A stretch of 52,708 bases of DNA from Desulfobacterales bacterium GWB2_56_26 (GTDB lineage: Bacteria > Desulfobacterota > Desulfobulbia > Desulfobulbales > Desulfocapsaceae): assembly GCA_001799365.1 (NCBI GenBank), contig MGTI01000029.1, positions 1 to 52,708 on the forward strand. The letters run 5' to 3'. Each line of letters begins with the position of its first letter. Position 1 is the first letter of the stretch. The notes under the pieces are model-generated. The model saw nothing but the letters and a program-made list of their open reading frames with translations, made no database searches and had not been told where the DNA came from. A program made the position numbers and the translations under genes. Below, piece by piece: positions 9,045 through 19,126 of the stretch.

Positions 9045-10715
9045 CTAGGCGGCGGCTTCCGATTTCTTCGTCTCCCGATTGATAAGTACCTGCTGGAGAA
9101 TAGAGAGCAGGTTATTGACGAACCAGTAGAGAACGAGGCCGGAGGCGAAATTGAGGAACATGAACGTGAAAATTATCGGCAAAAACTGCATTATTTTGGC
9201 CTGGGTCGGATCGGCCGTGGTGGGAGAGAGTTTCTGCTGAAAAAACATCGATGCCCCCATCAGCAGAGTGAGCACCGGCAAGCCGCCGAGATACGGAATA
9301 TCAAACCCGAGCCATAACCGGTCCGGCGCCGAGAGATCGGTGATCCACAGCATAAATGGCGCATGGCGCAGTTCGATGCTCTGCAGGAGAACCTTGTACA
9401 GGGCGAAAAAGACCGGAATCTGCAGCACCATCGGCAAACAGCCGCCCAGGGGATTCACCTTGTAGGTTTTATAGAGGTTCATCACCTCCTGATTCATCCT
9501 GGTCGGATCGCTTTTGTACTTCTCCCGGATCTTCACCATCTTCGGCTGCAATTTCTGCATATTCTTCATCGACTTCATGCCCTTCTGGGAAATAGGCCAG
9601 AAAGCTGCTTTGAAGAGGATCGTCACCAGGATGATGGCTATACCGTAGTTGCGGCAGTAGTCGTAAAACAGATTGAGCAGCCAGAGGGTCGGCTTGGCGA
9701 TGACATCGAACCAGCCGAAATCGACAGATCTATCGAGGTTGGAGCCGATCGTCTTGAGCATATCGAGCTTTTTGGGTCCGTAGAACAGCCGGTATTTATA
9801 TTCTTTTTCGGTTCCGGGCTGAAGAGTATCGATATTGCCGGCAAGAAACGTCTTGGCCAGGCTCTCGGTCCCCTGAACGGTAAAGGATGCGCCGGCTCCT
9901 TCCAGCGGAACCATCCCGCAGAGGAAGTAATTCCCCTCAAAGCCAGCCCACTCGATTGTGCCCTGGAAAGTCTTGGGGCCGTCCTTGAAGGTGTCGGCCT
10001 TTATTTCCAGCAGTTCGCCGTTGATGAAAGCGGCCGGCCCACCGAACAGGAATCCGTCGGCAGGACTGCCTCCAGTCTCAAACTTTGCATTGACCAGCTG
10101 CAGTTGCGGATTGCCCTGAAGCAGACTCTCCGCGGTATTTTTTACCTTGATGGAGATATCTATAAGATAGCTGTCGTTGTCGAAACCATACACCCTCTCG
10201 ACCAGAAGGCCGTTTGCCGCCTGACCTACCATCCTCAACTCGGCCTTGCTCTTGTCGGCCGACAACTTGACGTTCTGCTGGTCGCTGTCGTAGAGCACCT
10301 GCGGGCTTACCGCACTCCCCCAGGAAAACTGCAGGGGAAAACCCTGCGAGGCGTCGGTCTTGACCAGCTGCATGCCCGGCGAGCCCTTTTCATTGGTCTC
10401 TTTATGCTTCTTAAGGACAAAGCTCCTGACCGTGCCGCCGTCCTCGGACACAGTGGCCGTATACAGTTCCGTATCGATGGTTACATTTTTCGGCTCCCGA
10501 TTGTAAACGGGTGGCGGGACTGGCGCGGTGGTTTTTGCGGTCGCCTCGGGCATGGTTGGCCCGGTCGGCGCTGCCGGCGGGGCCTGCTCCCCTTGCTGGG
10601 TCTGAACCGGTTCCGTGACCGGGGCCGGCTTGTCGAAGCCGACAAAGAAATACTGATAGCCGAGCAGAATCACAAATGAGATTATGATAGCAAGAAAAGC
10701 TCTATAGGTATCCAT
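9045..10715 (-). CDS. yidC: Membrane protein insertase YidC
   Basis: 556 residues, the Gram-negative long form. An N-terminal anchor helix (FLAIIISFVILLGYQYFFVG) and a Pro/Ala/Gln-rich linker lead to the periplasmic beta-supersandwich domain (about residues 75-350). The conserved five-helix insertase core starts near WLLNLFYDYCRNYGIAIILV and includes FKAAFWPIS, the cytoplasmic hairpin (KNMQKLQPKMVKIREKY) and the PLGGCLPMVLQIPVFFALY segment. It inserts inner-membrane proteins alone or with SecYEG, including subunits a and c of the ATP synthase in other bacteria. It sits between yidD and jag. Confidence 0.97.
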   Translation of the reverse strand: MDTYRAFLAIIISFVILLGYQYFFVGFDKPAPVTEPVQTQQGEQAPPAAPTGPTMPEATAKTTAPVPPPVYNREPKNVTIDTELYTATVSEDGGTVRSFVLKKHKETNEKGSPGMQLVKTDASQGFPLQFSWGSAVSPQVLYDSDQQNVKLSADKSKAELRMVGQAANGLLVERVYGFDNDSYLIDISIKVKNTAESLLQGNPQLQLVNAKFETGGSPADGFLFGGPAAFINGELLEIKADTFKDGPKTFQGTIEWAGFEGNYFLCGMVPLEGAGASFTVQGTESLAKTFLAGNIDTLQPGTEKEYKYRLFYGPKKLDMLKTIGSNLDRSVDFGWFDVIAKPTLWLLNLFYDYCRNYGIAIILVTILFKAAFWPISQKGMKSMKNMQKLQPKMVKIREKYKSDPTRMNQEVMNLYKTYKVNPLGGCLPMVLQIPVFFALYKVLLQSIELRHAPFMLWITDLSAPDRLWLGFDIPYLGGLPVLTLLMGASMFFQQKLSPTTADPTQAKIMQFLPIIFTFMFLNFASGLVLYWFVNNLLSILQQVLINRETKKSEAAA

Positions 10716-10791
10716 GAATACGTACCCTAAAAATTATGGCAACACCCGGGAAGTCGTGTCGGTCAACGAATGGTTATGACGGGTCTGCCGT

Positions 10792-11016
10792 TTATCGTAC
10801 CGGATCATACCCGCCTCGGGAAAAAGGATGACAGCGGAGAATTCGCCACAAACCGAGCAGAATGCCTCGAATTACTCCATATTTTTCAATTGCTTCAATG
10901 GTATACGCAGAACACGTTGGAATAAAGCGGCAGCTGGGCGGGAAAAGAGGCGAAATGCAGTACTGATACCCTCGCACGAATCCGATAAATACGGTTTTGA
11001 GAAAGTCGCTGGCCAT
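10792..11016 (-). CDS. yidD: Membrane protein insertion efficiency factor YidD
   Basis: 74 residues with the complete family signature: amphipathic start ([14 protein letters not shown]), [18 protein letters not shown] with its cysteines, [10 protein letters not shown], then [17 protein letters not shown]. It supports YidC-dependent insertion at the inner membrane. Its ATG is 3 bases after the rnpA stop and it precedes yidC by 76 bases, the usual arrangement. Confidence 0.96.
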   Translation of the reverse strand: MASDFLKTVFIGFVRGYQYCISPLFPPSCRFIPTCSAYTIEAIEKYGVIRGILLGLWRILRCHPFSRGGYDPVR

Positions 11017-11019
11017 ATG

Positions 11020-11376
11020 TCATGCGTCGCCCGCAGAGCGACTGCTGCAACTGAGAGATGCTATTGCCATGCGGATGTTCCCGGGATTGAGACAGGTGAA
11101 GCCGGGACGAACGGCCAGGACAATATCCGCTCCCGCCGGATACTGTTCTGGCCAAAGTCGGAACGACTCCCGGATAATTCGTTTGAGGCGGTTTCTCTTC
11201 ACTGCGCCACGAATCTTTCGATGAATGCTTATCCCCAGCCGGCTCCGACCTGCGGAATTTTCCCGGCAGATAAGGGTAAAGCCCTCACCGTGCAAACGTC
11301 TTCCCCCGTGGTAGACATGCTCGAACTCCCATCCTTTGCGAAGGAGAGCACTTTTGGGCAGACGTTTACCGGTCAA
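11020..11376 (-). CDS. rnpA: Ribonuclease P protein component (TTG start)
   Basis: 118 residues. It binds the RNase P RNA and helps 5' maturation of tRNAs. The RNR signature is clear (AVKRNRLKRIIRESFR), preceded by the central cleft segment RLGISIHRKI. The N terminus KSALLRKGWEFEHVYHGG is also typical. The only plausible start is TTG at 11376, three bases after the rpmH stop; no ATG or GTG lies nearby, so translation is probably coupled to rpmH. The C-terminal extension rich in Ser and Arg is weakly conserved in this family. Confidence 0.95.
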   Translation of the reverse strand: MTGKRLPKSALLRKGWEFEHVYHGGRRLHGEGFTLICRENSAGRSRLGISIHRKIRGAVKRNRLKRIIRESFRLWPEQYPAGADIVLAVRPGFTCLNPGNIRMAIASLSCSSRSAGDA

Positions 11377-11379
11377 CTG

Positions 11380-11517
11380 TTAAGCCGAAAGTCTCTTCCG
11401 GCCTTTCGCCCTTCGTGCCGAGAGTACCGCCCTGCCCCCGCGGGTGCTCATTCTTTCACGGAAACCGTGCACATGTTTGCGCTTGATATTGCTTGGCTGA
11501 AAAGTTCGCTTGCTCAT
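11380..11517 (-). CDS. rpmH: 50S ribosomal protein L34
   Basis: 45 residues, found by reading the reverse strand upstream of rnpA. It begins [18 protein letters not shown] and ends in GRKRLSA, the canonical L34 pattern, very rich in Arg and Lys. It is first in the rpmH-rnpA-yidD-yidC-jag-mnmE run, with GAGGAAG about 8 bases before the ATG as ribosome binding site. No dnaA is seen upstream, where many bacteria carry it. Confidence 0.97.
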   Translation of the reverse strand: MSKRTFQPSNIKRKHVHGFRERMSTRGGRAVLSARRAKGRKRLSA

Positions 11518-11830
11518 TCTTTTCTTCCTCGTTGGAGAAATCCATGGGATGGCCCATGTGTTTTTTAATTTAAGAAGCTCGGATAGACGTTATCGGAGAT
11601 GCAGCTGCCTCCGGAGCCGGTTATTCCCTCCGGACGGCACATGGCCTCCCCGCAGGATGACAAGATACAAACCAGCAATATTAACCACACATAGCCCCCA
11701 GTGTCAAACATTTTGTCCTCTGCAACCAGCCTCATCTTGCAGAAGACCCTCGGTTATGCTATGCTCTCGCTCGTGTTATCTCCTTACCCCATGGGCAAAA
11801 CCGTCCTTTGAAGATTCTCGAGATCAGTGC
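11518..11830. promoter_or_regulatory. Divergent space between rpmH and methyltransferase; leader hairpin
   Basis: This 313-base region carries no gene I can support and should contain the rpmH promoter (minus) and the methyltransferase promoter (plus). At 11543-11558 the inverted repeat CATGGG-ATGG-CCCATG lies about 25 bases upstream of the rpmH start and could form a hairpin in its leader. One near-match to a DnaA box (TTAACCACA, about 11688) stands alone, too little to call an origin. Confidence 0.45.
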
Positions 11831-12691
11831 ATGACCGAATTCCCACCGCAGACCTATGACGATATCGACTGGGCCACCCTCCGCAACAATGCCCTGAAGA
11901 AAAAGGGCTGGCGCAACAAAAAGGCGAAAGACTGGGACGGTAAGGCTCGTTCTTTTGCCGGCCGGAACAAAAGCTCGCTCTACATCGATCTCTTTCTTGC
12001 CCACCTGCCGCTCGGTGAGGACCTGACTGTCCTCGATATCGGTTCCGGCCCCGGCACCCTGGCCATCCCCATCGCCAGGAAAGTGAAGGCCGTTACCGCC
12101 ATAGACTTTTCGCAAACCATGCTCGATACCCTCACGGAACAGGCGGCAGCCGAACAGCTTGCCAATATCAATACCGTCCACTGCGCCTGGGAGGACGACT
12201 GGCAGGTCCACGGTATACAACCCCACGATATCGCCATTGCCTCAAGAGCAATGGGGGTGAAAGACCTTGCGGCCGCCTTGAAAAAGATCGACGAATTTGG
12301 CCGGCAGTACGTCTTCTTAAGCGACAGGATCGGTCCGACTCCTTTTGAAATAGGAGCGTTCGAGGCCGTGGGGCGACCTTTCGCCCCGGGTCCGGATTAT
12401 ATCTATACCCTGAATATCCTCTACACCTTGGGCATCCATGCCAACGTCCGGATCCTTACGCTTGAACGGGATATCACCTACGATTCCCTTGAGGAGGCTA
12501 TTGCCTCCTACAGCTGGATGTTCAACGATATCAACCCGCAGGAAACCGCCGCCCTGGAGCAATATATCGCCAGACAGACAATTGGCAGGGATGGCAGGCG
12601 GCTGACCGTCCGCCGGGCAACGGTGCCGCAGTGGGCTCTTATCTGGTGGCAGAAAGATCCGGACGAACGTCCGGTAACTAGAAAATCTTGA
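11831..12691 (+). CDS. Class I SAM-dependent methyltransferase, substrate unknown
   Basis: 286 residues from the ATG at 11831; the frame stays open upstream to 11510 but that part overlaps rpmH and looks non-coding. The SAM-binding glycine motif is VLDIGSGPG at about residues 67-75, followed by the acidic motif II VTAIDFSQTMLDTL. The C-terminal part (GRPFAPGPDYIYTLNILYTLG) probably gives substrate specificity, which I do not recognise. The sequence before the domain is unusually basic (RNNALKKKGWRNKKAKDWDGK). It ends 27 bases before mnmG and may be co-transcribed with it, but that does not establish an RNA substrate. Confidence 0.82.
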   Translation: MTEFPPQTYDDIDWATLRNNALKKKGWRNKKAKDWDGKARSFAGRNKSSLYIDLFLAHLPLGEDLTVLDIGSGPGTLAIPIARKVKAVTAIDFSQTMLDTLTEQAAAEQLANINTVHCAWEDDWQVHGIQPHDIAIASRAMGVKDLAAALKKIDEFGRQYVFLSDRIGPTPFEIGAFEAVGRPFAPGPDYIYTLNILYTLGIHANVRILTLERDITYDSLEEAIASYSWMFNDINPQETAALEQYIARQTIGRDGRRLTVRRATVPQWALIWWQKDPDERPVTRKS

Positions 12692-12718
12692 TACAGAAAA
12701 CTCCTCAGAACGCGAGAT

Positions 12719-14614
<1,896 letters not shown>

Positions 14615-14631
14615 CCATCGTTTCAGACACT

Positions 14632-15432
14632 ATGGCTGCTTTCGTCTTTCCGGAAATTGACCCGGTGATCTTCCAGATCGGCCCGCTGGCGGTGCGCTGG
14701 TACGGCCTGATGTATGTCCTCGGCTTTCTGGCCAGTTACTACCTTGTTCGCCGCCAGATCCGTGAATTCTCCTATCACCGGCTGAACGACCATTTCGAGA
14801 ACCTCAACATGGTCCTGATCCTGGCCGTGATCGTCGGCGGCAGGCTTGGTTACGTGCTGTTTTACAACCTTTCCTATTACCTCGCCCATCCCCTGGAAAT
14901 TCTCGCCACCTGGAGCGGCGGCATGTCTTTCCATGGTGGGTGCATCGCCGCCCTGCTGGGAGGCTGGCTCTATTGCCGCATAAAAGCCCTCGACTTCTGG
15001 AAGACGGCCGATATCTACACGGCGACCATACCTATCGGCTTAGGGCTAGGCCGAATCGGCAACTTCATCAACGGCGAATTGTATGGACGGGTGACCGATG
15101 TGCCCTGGGCCATGGTTTTTCCGGGCGGAGGACCTCTGCCTCGCCATCCGTCGCAACTCTACGAGTCCCTGCTGGAAGGCCTGCTCCTCTTTACGGTACT
15201 CTGGACCCTTCGCCGCAAACCGTGGCAGAATAACCGGCTCTGGCCCCACGGCAGCATCTTCGCCCTGTTCTTGTCGGGATATGGCTGTATCCGGATAATT
15301 GTCGAAGGGTTTCGCGAGCCGGACCAGCAGATAGGCTATCTGCTGGGTTTTCTCACCATGGGCCAAGTGCTGAGTGGCGCCATGGTGATAGGCGGCTTGG
15401 TCATCTGGAAATTCAGGATGGGAGGGAAGTGA
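14632..15432 (+). CDS. lgt: Prolipoprotein diacylglyceryl transferase
   Basis: 266 residues with about seven membrane helices. It transfers diacylglycerol from phosphatidylglycerol to the lipobox cysteine of prolipoproteins, such as the TPR lipoprotein at 4271. The motifs are present: AVRWYGLMYVLGF, GGRLGYVLFYN, the HGG segment in SFHGGCIAALLGG, and the signature GRIGNFINGELYGR with its essential Arg. HPSQLYESLLEG is also standard. It lies 17 bases after mnmG, so the two are probably co-transcribed, and is convergent with the HU gene. Confidence 0.97.
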   Translation: MAAFVFPEIDPVIFQIGPLAVRWYGLMYVLGFLASYYLVRRQIREFSYHRLNDHFENLNMVLILAVIVGGRLGYVLFYNLSYYLAHPLEILATWSGGMSFHGGCIAALLGGWLYCRIKALDFWKTADIYTATIPIGLGLGRIGNFINGELYGRVTDVPWAMVFPGGGPLPRHPSQLYESLLEGLLLFTVLWTLRRKPWQNNRLWPHGSIFALFLSGYGCIRIIVEGFREPDQQIGYLLGFLTMGQVLSGAMVIGGLVIWKFRMGGK

Positions 15433-15448
15433 ACCTTGAAGATGTCGG

Positions 15449-15721
15449 TCACTGCATCCGGTAACTGAGGTGCTTTCCCGGTCTGAATTTTACTACATTG
15501 TGGGCCGGAATGAGGATACTCTGACCGGTCTGGGGATTCCTGCCCTTCTGCTCCGCCCTTCCCACCACCTTGAAGGAACCGAAACCGGCAATAGTCACCC
15601 TCTCGCCCTTTTCCATTGCATCCGCCATATTGCTTAATACCCTATTCAGGATCAGTTCCGCCTGAACCTTGGTAGTGCCGATCTGATCCGCTATTGTTGC
15701 CACGAGTTCGCCTTTATTCAT
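15449..15721 (-). CDS. HU-family DNA-binding protein
   Basis: 90 residues from the ATG at 15721, with GGAG 4 bases before it; the longer open frame to 15826 has no family similarity. It has the HU/IHF fold: helical dimer region (MNKGELVATIADQIGTTK), RVTIAGFGSFKVVGR and the DNA-wrapping arm GRNPQTGQSILIPAHNVVKFRPGK. The arm carries the usual RNPQTG and a proline for intercalation. It compacts and bends DNA. Which HU or IHF subtype it is cannot be decided here. Confidence 0.95.
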   Translation of the reverse strand: MNKGELVATIADQIGTTKVQAELILNRVLSNMADAMEKGERVTIAGFGSFKVVGRAEQKGRNPQTGQSILIPAHNVVKFRPGKHLSYRMQ

Positions 15722-15826
15722 GATTCTCCGATCCTTTCTCCGCAGGGGTTGGTAAGAAACAAATTGTACTTGTATTACTAGCCTCTTCAGCGGAAAAAAC
15801 AATTGTCGGAAATACCAGTTTTTCAT

Positions 15827-15842
15827 TAGGTATATTTACCTA
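15827..15842. promoter_or_regulatory. Inverted repeat upstream of the HU gene
   Basis: TAGGTA-TATT-TACCTA lies about 105 bases upstream of the HU start, in an AT-rich space between it and the NUDIX gene. It could be an operator or part of a promoter. No confident -35/-10 pair was found around it. Confidence 0.3.
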
Positions 15843-15924
15843 GACAAGGATGACGATGAATAGTTTTTTATTACTAAATCAAAGGATTGAACATTGGCAG
15901 GAACAGTTGTAAGGATGCTGGCCG

Positions 15925-16317
15925 TTATCGGCAACGAAGATTTTCCTGCAGCTTGTCGACCAGCGGGATATCGGCGGGGGCCCACCGGAGGCCGGTGAGC
16001 GCAGGCGGGGGCAGCCAGCGGATCGCGTCATGGTCCGTGAGCCGGAACACCCCCTCCCGATGGATAGCGAAGTAACCAAGGAGATTGACAACATTATGCC
16101 CATAGGAATACGTCGATTCGCCCAGGAAGGTGCCGATCTCGCACCGCACCCCGAACTCTTCCCACAGTTCCCGGCGGAGACATTCCTCGGGCGTTTCACC
16201 CGGCTCGATTTTTCCTCCGGGAAATTCCCAGTATCCGGCCAGATGCAGTCCCGCCCTTTTTCTCGCAGCCATGATCAGGCCATCCCGGGCGATGACGGCG
16301 GCGGCTACCCTCAGCAT
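15925..16317 (-). CDS. NUDIX hydrolase, MutT-like (probable 8-oxo-dGTP diphosphatase)
   Basis: 130 residues. The NUDIX box is complete: GKIEPGETPEECLRRELWEE, then FG, fitting GX5EX7REUXEEXGU with the metal-binding glutamates. The start VAAAVIARDGLIMAARKRAG and AGYWEFPGGK match MutT, including the WEFPGGK stretch that precedes the box. MutT cleans oxidised dGTP from the nucleotide pool; substrates of homologues vary. It lies 30 bases downstream of the response-regulator gene on the same strand, so they may share a transcript. Confidence 0.92.
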   Translation of the reverse strand: MLRVAAAVIARDGLIMAARKRAGLHLAGYWEFPGGKIEPGETPEECLRRELWEEFGVRCEIGTFLGESTYSYGHNVVNLLGYFAIHREGVFRLTDHDAIRWLPPPALTGLRWAPADIPLVDKLQENLRCR

Positions 16318-16347
16318 GGCGGTCTTTCCGTTTCGAATTTTTTCTTG

Positions 16348-17022
16348 TTATTCGGAAGTGATGAAACCATTGCGGACGGCATAGTTGACCAGATCGACGC
16401 TGTTCTTTCGATTGAATTTGCGCAGCAGATTGGACCGGTGGTGGTCAATGGTGCGCTGGCTCAGATGCAGATGCTCCGCCATCTTCTTGCTGGTAAAACC
16501 TTTCACCACCAATTGCAGGATCTCCTTTTCCCGCCGGGTCAACTCCTGAAAAGGGCTCTTCTTGTCGTTGCGATACATATTGACGACATCATCGGCGAAA
16601 TCTTCCACCATAAAAGGAGAAATGTAACTTTTGCCTGCCGCCACCTTTTCAATCGCCACCAGGAGTTCTTCGTCGGAGTCGTCCTTCATGAGGTAACCGT
16701 CGGCACCTGCCGACATGGCATTATAAAAATACTGTTTGTTTTTATGCATGGTTAAAATCAGTATTTTTATCCAGGGATATTTATTTTTCACAACCCCGAT
16801 GACCTCCATGCCGCCGATACCGGGCATCGAGATGTCGAGAATTATCATATCCACCTCGGAACTTTCCAGAAAGCTCAGGAGTTCTTTTCCGTTGTTAGCC
16901 TCTCCTATGACATTGAGCCTGAGATCCTTCTTCATGATATTTTTTATTCCGTGGCGGATAAGGACATGATCGTCCGCCAGCAGAATCCGGACACATTCAT
17001 TCATCGCATTCATCGGCATCAT
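16348..17022 (-). CDS. NarL/LuxR-family response regulator (orphan here)
   Basis: 224 residues; the ATG at 17022 has GGAG 9 bases upstream. The receiver domain has the acidic pair ADDH, phospho-acceptor Asp63 in MIILDIS, the Thr of ILTMHKNK and Lys in YLMKDD. The C-terminal LuxR-type helix-turn-helix is clear (LTRREKEILQLVVKGFTSKKMAEHLHLSQRTIDHHRSN). Like other NarL-type regulators it should bind DNA as a phosphorylated dimer. No histidine kinase is in the window, so neither its signal nor its targets can be stated. An inverted repeat at 17098-17120 upstream could be an autoregulatory site. Confidence 0.95.
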   Translation of the reverse strand: MMPMNAMNECVRILLADDHVLIRHGIKNIMKKDLRLNVIGEANNGKELLSFLESSEVDMIILDISMPGIGGMEVIGVVKNKYPWIKILILTMHKNKQYFYNAMSAGADGYLMKDDSDEELLVAIEKVAAGKSYISPFMVEDFADDVVNMYRNDKKSPFQELTRREKEILQLVVKGFTSKKMAEHLHLSQRTIDHHRSNLLRKFNRKNSVDLVNYAVRNGFITSE

Positions 17023-17097
17023 TTATGAAATCTCCTGTCGACACTTCAAGTTGCACCTTATAACAGTTATGCAGATGTATTTACATGCCAGGGCACA

Positions 17098-17120
17098 AAA
17101 TGCAACCTCTTCTTGCATTT
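17098..17120. promoter_or_regulatory. Perfect 8-bp dyad between response regulator and ygiQ
   Basis: AAATGCAA (17098-17105) and TTGCATTT (17113-17120) are exact inverted copies with a 7-base spacer. The site is 75 bases upstream of the regulator gene (minus) and 110 bases upstream of ygiQ (plus), so it may be an operator for either, or a leader hairpin. A second repeat, GATCCT-GCCGG-AGGATC, is at 17155-17171. Confidence 0.4.
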
Positions 17121-17229
17121 ATTTTGCACTGGCGGAAGACGCAATTTCCTGATTGATCCTGCCGGAGGATCCCGTTACTATGCCAAGTATGTTCGCAGTA
17201 GTCATCATGACCTTCGCCCTCTTGATATA

Positions 17230-19101
17230 ATGTCCCAAGAAGTAGAAAATTGTGCTGCCCATGACGGCGGCTCTGAAACACCCCTGCCGGTCAGCTGGGA
17301 GGAGTGCCGGCAAAGGGGCTGGAATCACCTCGATATCCTGCTGGTCACCGGTGACTATTACGTCGATCATCCATCCTTCGGCATCGCGCTCATCGGCCGT
17401 CTGCTCGAAAGCCATGGTTACCGTGTTGCCATCCTTCCCCAGCCCCGTTTCGATTCGCCCCATGATTTCCAGCTGTTCCCTCCGCCCAGACTGTTCTGCG
17501 GCATTACCGCCGGCAATCTCGATTCGATAGTCGCCAATTACAGCAGCAACGGCCATGTCCGCGATACCGACGCCTATTCTCCGGGCGGCAAGCCGTGGCG
17601 GGGAAATATTCAGATCCGGACAGAGCGGAGACGCCCGGATCGGGCGAGCCTCGTCTATACAAGTCTCGCCCGCGCGGCATTTCCCCAGGTCCCTATCGTC
17701 CTCGGCGGAATAGAGTCATCCCTGCGGCGGTTTGTACACTATGACTATCGCCAGGACAAACTTCGCTGCTCCTTTTTGACCGATGCCAAGGCGGACCTCC
17801 TCGTCTATGGCATGGGTGAAAAAGCGGTGGTGGAAATAGCCGAGAGATGCGCCAAAAAGCAACCACTTCTCGGAATCCCCGGCACCTGCCAGCGGCTGAC
17901 CGACAGCGAGCTGCGGGACATTTTTCCTGACACGGAACTCGGCAGTTCCCGGAGTTTTCTGGTACTGCCCGGCTGGGATGAAATCAAGCAAAAGCCTCCA
18001 CTCTTTCTCGATGCCGAGCTGGCCCTCGATCAACACGGCCGCAGCCGCTCAGCACGAATCGTCCTGCAACGGCAGCAAACCCACTGGGTGGTGCAGCACC
18101 CGGCGCCGCAGCCACTGAGTGCAGCGGAACTCGATGCGGTATACGGTCTGCCGTTCACCAGGCGTCCTTATCCCTTAGGCCCCGAAATTCCCGCCTATCT
18201 GATGATCAGGGACTCCATCACCATTGTTCGCGGCTGTTCCGGCAACTGTTCCTTCTGTGCCATCACCAGGCATCAGGGGCCGTCGATCACCTCCCGCAGC
18301 AGGGGCTCGATCCGCCGGGAGTGCGAGCGCGTGGCGGGGATGGAGGATTTCGGAGGCACCATTTCCGACCTTGGCGGCCCGACCGCCAACCTCTTCGGCA
18401 CCTCCTGCACTATCGGCTCGTGCAACAAACACGATTGCCTCTACCCGAAAATCTGCCCCAATCTCCGGATCGACGAGCAAGCGTTTATTAACCTTCTGGA
18501 CGAGATTTCAGGCATACCGGGGATCCGGCATCTTTTCATTTCCTCCGGGCTACGGATGGAGATCCTGCTGCAAACACCCCAACTGCTTGAAAAGATTCTC
18601 CGTTCCCACCTTCCTGGGTCATTGAAGATCGCCCCGGAGCATACGGATGATGAACTACTCTGTCTCATGCATAAGGAACCGCACGAACTGTTGCGGAGAT
18701 TTGTCAGTAAATGCAAAGAGATAGGAGACCGGCTGGGAAAAAGGATCGAACTCACCCCCTACATCATTACCTCGCATCCCGGCTCAAGCGTGGCACGAGT
18801 CGAAAAACTCGCCTGTGATTTGCAGAATCTTGGGCTTCAGGTGAGGAAATTCCAGGATTTCACCCCTACTCCCGGCACACTTTCAACGGCAATGTTCGTA
18901 ACCGGCCTGCGGCCCGATACCAAAAAGCCGCTGCATGTCGCCAGAAATCAAGCGGAGAGGCGCGCGGAACGCCAGATCCTGGAAGATCGTTTCCATCGAC
19001 AGAATCGAAACCAACGCTCCACGAGGGGGCCCAAGTACCTTCACGAAAACAAGAAAGGAATTTCTCAGGTGCTGAAAGGCAAGAAGCGTCAGGGGCGATG
19101 A
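17230..19101 (+). CDS. ygiQ: YgiQ-family radical SAM protein
   Basis: 623 residues from the ATG at 17230; an in-frame TTG at 17113 would add 39 unconserved residues. The iron-sulfur cluster motif is Cys336-x3-Cys340-x2-Cys343 (VRGCSGNCSFCAIT). Before it lie the YgiQ-specific parts: DILLVTGDYYVDHPSFG, LFCGITAGNLDSIVANY, GGIESSLRRFVHYDY and LVYGMGEKAVVEIAERC. After it come FGTSCTIGSCNKHDCLYPKICPN, with extra cysteines, and TPYIITSHPGS. The family is widespread and its reaction is still unproven; radical chemistry with SAM is expected. The basic C-terminal tail is variable in this family. Confidence 0.95.
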   Translation: MSQEVENCAAHDGGSETPLPVSWEECRQRGWNHLDILLVTGDYYVDHPSFGIALIGRLLESHGYRVAILPQPRFDSPHDFQLFPPPRLFCGITAGNLDSIVANYSSNGHVRDTDAYSPGGKPWRGNIQIRTERRRPDRASLVYTSLARAAFPQVPIVLGGIESSLRRFVHYDYRQDKLRCSFLTDAKADLLVYGMGEKAVVEIAERCAKKQPLLGIPGTCQRLTDSELRDIFPDTELGSSRSFLVLPGWDEIKQKPPLFLDAELALDQHGRSRSARIVLQRQQTHWVVQHPAPQPLSAAELDAVYGLPFTRRPYPLGPEIPAYLMIRDSITIVRGCSGNCSFCAITRHQGPSITSRSRGSIRRECERVAGMEDFGGTISDLGGPTANLFGTSCTIGSCNKHDCLYPKICPNLRIDEQAFINLLDEISGIPGIRHLFISSGLRMEILLQTPQLLEKILRSHLPGSLKIAPEHTDDELLCLMHKEPHELLRRFVSKCKEIGDRLGKRIELTPYIITSHPGSSVARVEKLACDLQNLGLQVRKFQDFTPTPGTLSTAMFVTGLRPDTKKPLHVARNQAERRAERQILEDRFHRQNRNQRSTRGPKYLHENKKGISQVLKGKKRQGR

Positions 19102-19108
19102 CGCCCCT
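19091..19108. terminator. GC-rich hairpin shared by convergent ygiQ and EPS kinase genes
   Basis: AGGGGCG-ATGA-CGCCCCT forms a 7-bp, very stable stem whose 4-base loop overlaps the ygiQ stop codon. It lies between ygiQ (plus) and the tyrosine kinase (minus, ending at 19127). Neither side has a good T tract, so termination efficiency is uncertain. Confidence 0.5.
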
Positions 19109-19126
19109 TCGACGTCTCCACAGTCA

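Noticed and set aside
7697-9082. 461-codon plus-strand frame over mnmE and jag
   Set aside because: It is a shadow of two well-conserved minus-strand genes and crosses their boundary.
11518-11830. Possible oriC next to rpmH
   Set aside because: Only one imperfect DnaA box and no dnaA or AT-rich repeat array. Gene order alone is not enough.
17151-17190. Similarity to the 5' end of archaeal/eukaryotic small-subunit rRNA (TTGATCCTGCCGGAGG)
   Set aside because: Only about 16 bases match, with no rRNA sequence continuing downstream. It overlaps a short dyad and is most likely chance.
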